NCBI GenBank assembly: GCA_013816275.1
Contig: JACDER010000023.1
Span: 1-10,382, forward strand
Origin: Actinomycetota bacterium
Lineage (GTDB): Bacteria; Actinomycetota; Thermoleophilia; Gaiellales; Gaiellaceae
Direction of reading: 5' to 3'
DNA: 10,382 nt
The translations under genes were made by a program, and so were the position numbers. Below are positions 5,898 through 10,382 of this stretch, piece by piece. Within the stretch, counting starts at the first letter, position 1. Every line of letters begins with the position of its first letter. The notes under the pieces were generated by a model. The model saw nothing but the letters and a program-made list of their open reading frames with translations, made no database searches and was not told where the DNA came from.

Positions 5898-5929
5898 TTC
5901 ATCAGGCGTTCATTTCAGGTGCCTAGCTT
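5898..5929 (+). promoter_or_regulatory. Secreted-protein promoter with an 11-bp direct repeat
   Basis: On the plus strand TTCATC (5898-5903) and TTCATT (5909-5914) form the 11-bp repeat, followed by 9 nt (5915-5923) and a -10-like TAGCTT (5924-5929). Transcription would start near 5936, about 20 nt before the ATG, leaving room for the GAAGGAG ribosome-binding site (5945-5951). It is arranged back to back with the PepSY promoter. An extra feature is the perfect inverted repeat TGAACGCC (5887-5894) and GGCGTTCA (5905-5912), which ties one box of each promoter together. Confidence 0.6.
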
Positions 5930-5956
5930 GGCTGCCCCAAAGACGAAGGAGCAGAC

Positions 5957-6649
5957 ATGAGACGAGTTCCAGGATTTGCAATCGCCATCCTCGCTGCCGC
6001 TGGGCTCGCGGCCGGCACGGCACAGAGCAGGCCGTCCAAGCTGCCGTTCGTTCCTGCCAATTCGAGCGCCAGGATCGACAACCGCTACTGGCCGATGAAA
6101 CCCGGAAGCCGCTGGGTCTACCGTGAGGGCGCCGCGCGTGTCGATGTCACCGTCCTCTCCCGGACCGAGAAGATCCTCGGGATCGAGACCAGAGTCGTGC
6201 ATGACGTCAAGAGCGAGAACGGAAGGGTGATCGAGGACACGTACGACTGGTACGCCGAGGACCGCAAGGGGAACGTCTGGTACATGGGCGAGGCGACGAA
6301 GGAGTACGGAAACGGCCGGATCGATACGGCGGGCTCCTGGCGAGCCGGCGTGCACGGCGCGCGGCCCGGAGTCATCGTCCCGGCCCACCCGAGGATCGGA
6401 GTCTCTTACCACCAGGAGTATCTGGAGGGCCAGGCCGAGGACAACGCGCGCAATTTGAGCGTCGACGAGCAGGTCGGGGTCCCTCAAGGGCACTACAACA
6501 AGGTGTTCATGACGAGGGAGACGACCCCGCTGGAGCCGAAGCTGCTCGAATACAAGTTCTACGCGCCGGACGTCGGGCCCGTCCTCGCCGTCGCGGTCTC
6601 GCCCAAGCCGGACACCGAGCAGCTCGTCAGCTTCAGGCGCGGTGGGTAG
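5957..6649 (+). CDS. Secreted protein of unknown function, divergent from PepSY and its two-component system
   Basis: A 230-residue protein with a clear signal peptide: MRRVPG, then the hydrophobic core FAIAILAAAGLAAG (7-20), with cleavage likely near TAQS (21-24). The mature part begins with aromatic-rich NRYWPMKPGSRWVYREG (42-58), then TEKILGIETRVVHDVKSENG (70-89) and DTYDWYAEDRKGNVWYMGE (94-112). The closing segment EPKLLEYKFYAPDVGPVLAV (193-212) resembles beta-strand-rich lipocalin-like or DUF3108-like envelope proteins. I know similar proteins only as unnamed exported ones and assign no reaction. There is no lipobox cysteine, so it is probably released or held by partners. The ATG has a strong ribosome-binding site (GAAGGAG at 5945-5951). 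A promoter of the same design as those of PepSY and the response regulator suggests it is a main output of this system. Confidence 0.88.
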   Translation: MRRVPGFAIAILAAAGLAAGTAQSRPSKLPFVPANSSARIDNRYWPMKPGSRWVYREGAARVDVTVLSRTEKILGIETRVVHDVKSENGRVIEDTYDWYAEDRKGNVWYMGEATKEYGNGRIDTAGSWRAGVHGARPGVIVPAHPRIGVSYHQEYLEGQAEDNARNLSVDEQVGVPQGHYNKVFMTRETTPLEPKLLEYKFYAPDVGPVLAVAVSPKPDTEQLVSFRRGG

Positions 6650-6669
6650 TCCCCCACCCGCGAGCGCCC

Positions 6670-6693
6670 GGTGCCAGGCACGTGCCTGGCACC
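6670..6693. repeat. 24-bp perfect palindrome made of two nested palindromes
   Basis: The sequence equals its own reverse complement over 24 bp. It is built from two adjacent 11-bp units, GTGCCAGGCAC (6671-6681) and GTGCCTGGCAC (6682-6692), each an odd palindrome around one central base, framed by G and C. It lies between the convergent ends of the secreted-protein gene (stop at 6647-6649) and the cupin gene, where a bidirectional terminator, a REP-like extragenic element or a protein binding site could sit. No T-tract follows on either strand. Confidence 0.7.
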
Positions 6694-6752
6694 GACTCTC
6701 TAGGCGTTGCCGCGACGGCCGCGCACGCCCCGGGGAACGGCGGGCCTGGAGG

Positions 6753-7142
6753 CTAAAGAGCGGAGTCCAGGAGCTCGGCGTGCTCGCTTTCGGGCGGGGT
6801 GCCGTAGGCGTAGACGACGAGCTCCTCGTTGCCATGGTTCACGGTCTGGAGCGAGGTGCCCGGCTCGACGTGGATGAGCCCGCCCATGGGCACGTCGTGG
6901 CGCTCCGGGGGGTCACCGAGATACATAGAAAGCGTGCCTGCGAGGCAGACGAACGTCTCCTCCTGGAGCGGGTGCCTGTGGCGCCGCCCCTTCGCGCCGG
7001 GCTCGTAGCGCCAGACGTTGGCGCGGGTGTGGGCGAACCCGGCTAGGTCGCTCAGTTCCGAGACATGGCGGGCCGGCTCGTCAGGCTCATGCGGCCGCGT
7101 TATCCACCTGAGCTCGGCGGGACGGATCACGCGAAAGCCCAC
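6753..7142 (-). CDS. Small cupin-domain protein
   Basis: A 129-residue single-domain cupin. Motif 1 is GAKGRRHRHPLQEETFVCLAG (49-69, usual pattern G-x5-HxH-x3,4-E-x6-G) with His55, His57 and Glu61 or Glu62 as metal ligands. Motif 2 is PGTSLQTVN (94-102), in which the usual metal-binding His is replaced by Leu98. The beta-strand ELVVYAYGTPP follows. The metal site would be incomplete, so it may be a sugar or small-molecule binding or isomerase-type cupin, or bind metal through three residues; no substrate can be named. The start is GTG (7140-7142); an -10-like TAGGCT on the minus strand (7149-7154) six nucleotides upstream suggests a leaderless transcript, in keeping with the missing ribosome-binding site. 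It is divergent from the PLP enzyme gene. Confidence 0.88.
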   Translation of the reverse strand: MGFRVIRPAELRWITRPHEPDEPARHVSELSDLAGFAHTRANVWRYEPGAKGRRHRHPLQEETFVCLAGTLSMYLGDPPERHDVPMGGLIHVEPGTSLQTVNHGNEELVVYAYGTPPESEHAELLDSAL

Positions 7143-7199
7143 GCCCGCAGCCTAATCAGTCCGAAGTGCCAAAGATCGAGAACAGTAGAATCGAGGGCG
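7143..7199. promoter_or_regulatory. 57-bp divergent promoter gap between cupin and PLP enzyme genes
   Basis: Two -10-like hexamers face outward: TAGGCT on the minus strand (7149-7154), with 6 nt to the cupin GTG, and TAGAAT on the plus strand (7186-7191), with 8 nt to the ATG at 7200. Both would give leaderless or nearly leaderless transcripts. No clear -35 boxes were found for either, so the assignments are tentative. Confidence 0.4.
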
Positions 7200-8351
7200 A
7201 TGGATTTCGAGACTCGCGCGATCCACGAGGGTCAGGAGCCCGATCCCGCAACCGGCGCGGTGACCGTGCCGATCTACCAGACCTCGACCTACGTCCAGGA
7301 CGCCGTCGGCGAGCACAAGGGCTACGACTACTCGCGCGTCGCCAATCCGACCAGGACGGCTCTGCAGATCTGCCTCGCCTCGCTCGAGGGGGCCGAGCAC
7401 GGAATCGCCTTCGGCTCGGGGATCGCCGCGACCACGACGGCCATGCACCTCGTCAACCCCGGCGACCGGATCGTGTGCGTCAACGACGTGTACGGCGGCG
7501 TCTACCGGATGTTCTCGCAGGTCTACTCACCGAAGGGCTACGAGTTCGAGTTCGTCTCGGCGGACGAGATCAATTCCAACTTCCGCGAGCACCTCGACGA
7601 GCGGACGCGGCTCGTCTGGCTGGAGAGCCCCACCAATCCGCTGCTGAACGTGATCGACATTCGCGCAGCCGCCGCGGCCGCGCACGAGGTCGGAGCGGTG
7701 GTCGTCGTCGACAACACCTTCGCGTCGCCGTACCTCCAGCAGCCGCTCGCGCTCGGCGCGGACATCGTCCTCCACTCGACGACCAAGTACCTGAGCGGTC
7801 ACTCCGACGTGGTCGGCGGCTTCCTGGCCACCAACGATCCGACGATCGCGGAGCGTCTCTACTTCCTCCAGAAGTCGCTCGGCGCGATTCCTGGGCCGTT
7901 CGACTGCTGGCTCGTGCTGCGCGGGATCAAGACGCTCGCGGTTCGGATGCGCCAGCACTGCGAGAACGCGCGCCGAGTCGCCGCGTTCCTCGAGTCGCAC
8001 GACTCGGTCGAGCGCGTCCTGTATCCAGGCCTCCCGTCCCATCCCGGCCACGAGCTCGCCTCCCGCCAGATGCGGGACTTCGGCGGGATGATCTCTTTCC
8101 TCGCGCACTCGGAGGAGGAGGCGGTCGAGCTGGTCGCGCGGACGGCGATCTGGAAGCTGGCCGAGAGCCTCGGCGGCGTCGAGAGCCTGATCGAGCACCC
8201 GGCCCGGATGACGCATGCCTCGACCGCGGATGCCCCCTTCGCGGCTCCGCGGAACCTCGTCCGGCTCTCGGTCGGGATCGAGTCGGTCGACGATTTGATC
8301 GCCGACCTCGAGACGGCGCTGGTCCGCTCGGCCGCCGCTACACCTTCCTGA
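7200..8351 (+). CDS. Cystathionine gamma-synthase / gamma-lyase family PLP enzyme
   Basis: A 383-residue member of the Cys/Met metabolism PLP family (fold type I), full length for the family. It begins with the typical FETRAIHEGQEPDPATGAV and VPIYQTSTYVQ, then YDYSRVANPTRTAL (42-55) whose Tyr44/Arg46 bind the phosphate of PLP in the neighbouring subunit, FGSGIAATTT (71-80), VNDVYGGVYRM, WLESPTNPLLNVIDI (140-154), Asp171 in VVVDNTF (holds the pyridine N), and Lys196 in LHSTTKYLSGHSDVVGG, which forms the Schiff base. The end has the usual LAESLGGVESLIEHPARMTH. Substrate choice (methionine biosynthesis by MetB, or trans-sulfuration breakdown to cysteine) cannot be read from sequence by eye, so I leave the symbol empty. 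The ATG at 7200 agrees with the family N terminus; GAGGG (7193-7197) is a close, weak ribosome-binding site. The 3' end overlaps the convergent YbjQ gene by 14 bp. Confidence 0.95.
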   Translation: MDFETRAIHEGQEPDPATGAVTVPIYQTSTYVQDAVGEHKGYDYSRVANPTRTALQICLASLEGAEHGIAFGSGIAATTTAMHLVNPGDRIVCVNDVYGGVYRMFSQVYSPKGYEFEFVSADEINSNFREHLDERTRLVWLESPTNPLLNVIDIRAAAAAAHEVGAVVVVDNTFASPYLQQPLALGADIVLHSTTKYLSGHSDVVGGFLATNDPTIAERLYFLQKSLGAIPGPFDCWLVLRGIKTLAVRMRQHCENARRVAAFLESHDSVERVLYPGLPSHPGHELASRQMRDFGGMISFLAHSEEEAVELVARTAIWKLAESLGGVESLIEHPARMTHASTADAPFAAPRNLVRLSVGIESVDDLIADLETALVRSAAATPS

Positions 8352-8658
8352 TCTTCACCGCTGTTCCGTAGGCGCAGATCTCGGTCCAGGTCTGGCCCAT
8401 CTCGGAGGTGTCGAAGCGCATCGCGACGATGGCGTTGCCGCCCTTCGCCTCAGCCTCGGCCACCATCCGCTCGATCACCTGCTGGCGGCTGTCATGCAGC
8501 GCCTGCGTCATCCCCTTCAGCTCTCCCCCGACCATCGACTTCAGGCCGGCGCCGAACTGCGAGAACATGTTGCGTGATCGGACGGTGAGGCCGAACACCT
8601 CGCCGTAAACCTCTTCGATCTCGTAGCCTGGAATCTCGTTCGTCGTGGCGATCAGCAT
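8338..8658 (-). CDS. YbjQ family (DUF74, PF01906) protein
   Basis: A 106-residue protein of the YbjQ family, also labelled heavy-metal-binding domain; its cellular role is not settled. Recognisable parts are TTNEIPGYEIEEVYGEVFGL (5-24), VRSRNMFSQFGAGLKSMVGG (26-45, the usual G-rich loop), LKGMTQALHDSRQQVIERM and the signature GGNAIVAMRFDTSEMG (73-88), ending TEICAYGTAVKIRKV. Length and layout are complete for the family, which forms ring-shaped pentamers in known structures. The ATG at 8656-8658 follows an excellent AAGGAG on the minus strand. A longer in-frame extension upstream is rejected because it would run antisense through the MBL-fold gene. It overlaps the end of the PLP enzyme gene by 14 bp tail to tail, and only 24 bp separate it from the divergent MBL-fold gene. 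Confidence 0.93.
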   Translation of the reverse strand: MLIATTNEIPGYEIEEVYGEVFGLTVRSRNMFSQFGAGLKSMVGGELKGMTQALHDSRQQVIERMVAEAEAKGGNAIVAMRFDTSEMGQTWTEICAYGTAVKIRKV

Positions 8659-8682
8659 TTCGTCTCCTTCTGTCGGATGTGA

Positions 8683-9543
8683 ATGATCGAACCTAGCGGT
8701 CAGCCGATCGATCTGCACCACCAGGGCGCCCAAGGCGTGATCGGCGTCTACCGGCTCGAGACCGACGACGGCTCGGCGCTCTTCGACTGCGGGCCCGCGA
8801 CCTGCTTCGATCGGCTGCGCGAGCAGGTGGACGTCGGCGAGCTCCGGCATCTGCTCCTCTCGCACATTCACCTCGACCACGCCGGGGCGGCCGGGCTGCT
8901 CGTGCGCGAGAACCCGCAGATCCAGGTTCACGTCAGCGAGATCGGCCTCCCTCACGTCGTCGACCCCTCCCGGCTGATCGCGAGCGCGCGCCGGCTCTAC
9001 GGCGACACGCTCGACACGCTCTTCGGCGAGCCGACGCCCGTTCCCGCGGAGAACGTCCACGTCGCCGGACACCGGGAAATCGGGCTCGTCTCCTTCCCGA
9101 CGCCGGGCCACGCCTCACATCACGTCTGCTACCTGGACGAGGAAGGGACGCTCTACGCCGGCGACGCTTGCGGTGTGCGGCTGCTCCCGGCGCGTCACGT
9201 CCTCCCCCACGCTCCGCCGCCGGACGTCGACCTCGACGCCTGGGAGCGGACGTTCGACGACATCCTCAAGCACCAGCCGGAGCGGCTGGCGCTGATCCAC
9301 TTCGGCGTGGTCGAGGATCTCGAGCAGGTCGCGGAGCACGTCGGGCGAGCGCGCGACTACCTCAGAGTGTGGTCCGGCCGCGTCAAGCGGGGAATGACGG
9401 AGGACGAGTTCATCGGCGCGGCGCGCCACGACTACGAGGGCGCGGAAGGTGCTTGCGACGAGCGGCTCCCGCTCGTTGCGCCGTTCGAGCAGTCGTACGC
9501 CGGGCTTGCCCGGTACTGGAGGAAGCGCCATGAGGTGGCCTGA
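8683..9543 (+). CDS. MBL-fold metallohydrolase
   Basis: A 286-residue metallo-beta-lactamase-fold hydrolase, cytoplasmic by lack of a signal peptide. The metal motif HIHLDHAG gives His61, His63, Asp65 and His66; further ligands are His143 (FPTPGHASHHVCYL), Asp161 (LYAGDACG) and His206 (LALIHFG), so a complete two-metal centre is present. The first strands (GVIGVYRLETDDGSALFDCG) match a common actinobacterial subgroup with a helical C-terminal tail (about 185-286) with residues such as WERTFDDILKHQPERL. The substrate is unknown; glyoxalase II-like thioester or lactone hydrolysis are possibilities. The ATG at 8683 lacks a clear ribosome-binding site. The gene leads a plus-strand group: the next start lies 14 nt inside its 3' end, with the ribosome-binding site GGAGGAAG (9518-9525) inside this gene. 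Confidence 0.92.
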   Translation: MIEPSGQPIDLHHQGAQGVIGVYRLETDDGSALFDCGPATCFDRLREQVDVGELRHLLLSHIHLDHAGAAGLLVRENPQIQVHVSEIGLPHVVDPSRLIASARRLYGDTLDTLFGEPTPVPAENVHVAGHREIGLVSFPTPGHASHHVCYLDEEGTLYAGDACGVRLLPARHVLPHAPPPDVDLDAWERTFDDILKHQPERLALIHFGVVEDLEQVAEHVGRARDYLRVWSGRVKRGMTEDEFIGAARHDYEGAEGACDERLPLVAPFEQSYAGLARYWRKRHEVA

Positions 9544-10236
9544 GCCGGCCGGGTCGACGCTCGAGGCCCTGGAGGCACGGCTGCGTGATCTCCTCGGCTC
9601 GAACCTGCACGGGTGTACGTCTACGGCTCGCTCGCGTTCGGATGCTACAACCCGGCGCGGAGCGACATCGACGTCCTCGTCGTCACCCGGCGGCGACTCG
9701 CCGCTGAGACGCGCGGGCCGCTGTCGACCCTCCTCCACGGTCTCCGGGCCCACCTCGAGATCAGCTTCCTCTCGCGCGCGGACCTGATCCCCTGGCGCCA
9801 TCCCTGTCCATTCGACTATCACTACTCGGAGATGGGCGAGGTGCACGACCGGACGAATGCCGACCTCGCCGGGGAGGTGGCGAACGCGCGGGCGCGCGGG
9901 GTCGCGGTGATCGGCCCGCCGCCGGACCAGGCCTTCCCGTCCGTTCCGGAAGAGGACTACCTCGACACGATCGTGCGCGACATCCGCTGGACGCGCGACC
10001 GAATCGACGAGCGTCCGGCCTACGCCGTTCTCAACTGCTGCCGTGGGCTTGCGTACTCGCGCGAGCGCGTCGTCATGTCCAAGGCCGAAGGCGCAGAGTG
10101 GGGCATGCGTGAGCTCCAGGCGGATTTCCGACCGCTCGCCGAAACCGCGCTCGCCGACTACCGGGGCGAGCCGCACGACGGCTTTCCCGCCGGCGAGGTC
10201 CTCCGGCTCAGTCTCTGGGTCGAGGCGAGCCTCTAG
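9530..10236 (+). CDS. Nucleotidyltransferase, aminoglycoside adenylyltransferase-like (DUF4111), with apparent N-terminal frameshift
   Basis: The catalytic part reads from 9613 and has YVYGSLAFGCYNPARSDIDV, the pol-beta-type GS-x(11)-DxD motif with the two acidic metal ligands, then a DUF4111-like helical C-terminal region with AVLNCCRGLAYSRERVVMSK and AEGAEWGMRELQADFRP. Family members transfer AMP to small molecules such as spectinomycin or streptomycin (AadA type), but many relatives have unknown substrates, so resistance should not be assumed. The only internal start for this frame is GTG 9613, exactly at the first catalytic strand and without a ribosome-binding site. In another frame the ATG at 9530, behind the strong GGAGGAAG, codes for MRWPEPAGSTLEALEARLRD and LLGSNLHG, the missing first helix. 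The two frames join at GGG/GTG (9611-9615) if one G is added. Joined length would be about 235 residues. Confidence 0.82.
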
Positions 10237-10382
10237 TGCCGAAGCCGCCCGTCCCGCCCGAGGTCGACGCGTTCCTCCGCAAGCCGAACCCGGCCGTGAT
10301 CGCGACGCTGCGCCCGGACGGCTCGCCGCACAGCGTCGCCACCTGGTACGACTGGGAGGACGGCCGCGTGCTCGTCAACATG
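10236..10382 (+). CDS. PPOX/F420-type split-barrel protein, N-terminal part (cut by right edge)
   Basis: The first 49 codons of a flavin/deazaflavin split-barrel protein (pyridoxamine 5'-phosphate oxidase-like; in actinobacteria often F420-dependent). The start of the fold is seen: VDAFLRKPNPAVIATLRPDG (10-29), SPHSVATWYDWEDGRVLVNM (30-49), with the typical PNPAVIATLRPDGSPH strand-turn-strand and the W-x-D-W-E turn. Such proteins reduce or bind small electron acceptors using F420 or FMN; the cofactor-deciding residues lie beyond the edge. The GTG start (10236-10238) overlaps the preceding TAG by one base (TAGTG), so translation is probably coupled to the nucleotidyltransferase gene. Confidence 0.88.
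   Translation, partial: MPKPPVPPEVDAFLRKPNPAVIATLRPDGSPHSVATWYDWEDGRVLVNM

Noticed and set aside
5834..5902. Upstream in-frame ATG for the PepSY gene
   Set aside because: It would place 23 odd residues before the signal peptide, runs through the promoter and regulator boxes, and has no ribosome-binding site; the ATG at 5831-5833 has one.
7166..8371. Plus-strand frame of 401 codons over the PLP enzyme
   Set aside because: Arg-rich shadow of the PLP enzyme frame, which carries the Schiff-base lysine and all family motifs.
8659..9111. N-terminal extension of the YbjQ gene by about 150 codons
   Set aside because: The family starts at MLIATTNEIPG, which has an excellent AAGGAG before it; the extension would be antisense to the MBL-fold gene.
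9115..10176. Minus-strand frame of 353 codons opposite the MBL-fold and nucleotidyltransferase genes
   Set aside because: No ribosome-binding site or family pattern, and it is antisense to two genes with clear catalytic motifs.
9613..10236. Calling the nucleotidyltransferase an antibiotic resistance gene
   Set aside because: Only the fold and the GS..DxD motif are visible; many relatives have no shown activity on aminoglycosides and the reading frame seems interrupted.

Overview
The window is GC-rich and densely packed. Genes often overlap or abut (TGATG, ATGA and TAGTG junctions), GTG starts are common, and several -10-like hexamers lie so close to start codons that the transcripts would be leaderless or nearly so. 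With the families present (F420/FMN split-barrel protein, PepSY protein beside a two-component system, GlsB/YeaQ protein, Kup), this fits a chromosomal segment of a high-GC actinobacterium, perhaps class Thermoleophilia. That placement is inferred from style, not from a marker gene. I see no mobile element, CRISPR array, rRNA or tRNA.

Left part (1-1356): the 5' end of a kup potassium transporter gene runs off the left edge on the minus strand. Divergent from it is a three-gene plus-strand group: a single-pass membrane protein, a helical ferritin-like or coiled-coil protein, and a GlsB/YeaQ/YmgE small membrane protein. A G/C-rich hairpin lies in the divergent gap.

Second part (1373-3385): a TetR-family repressor (minus) and a zinc-free MDR oxidoreductase (plus) form a classic divergent pair. 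The gap carries a cluster of TACNNNGTA motifs on top of the oxidoreductase promoter and one more next to the repressor start, which looks like the repressor's operator set.

Third part (3399-6649): sensor kinase, OmpR-type response regulator and a PepSY-domain exported protein lie in line on the minus strand. A secreted protein of unknown function is divergent from PepSY. Upstream of PepSY, the response regulator and the secreted protein I find the same layout: two TTCAYN boxes 11 bp apart, then exactly 9 nt, then a -10-like hexamer. This suggests a small self-contained envelope-sensing regulon and is the most interesting signal in the window.

Right part (6650-10382): a 24-bp perfect palindrome made of two smaller palindromes, a cupin protein (minus), a divergent cystathionine gamma-synthase/lyase-family PLP enzyme, a YbjQ-family protein (minus), and a plus-strand group of an MBL-fold hydrolase, a nucleotidyltransferase apparently split by a one-base frameshift, and the start of a split-barrel (PPOX/F420-type) protein cut by the right edge.
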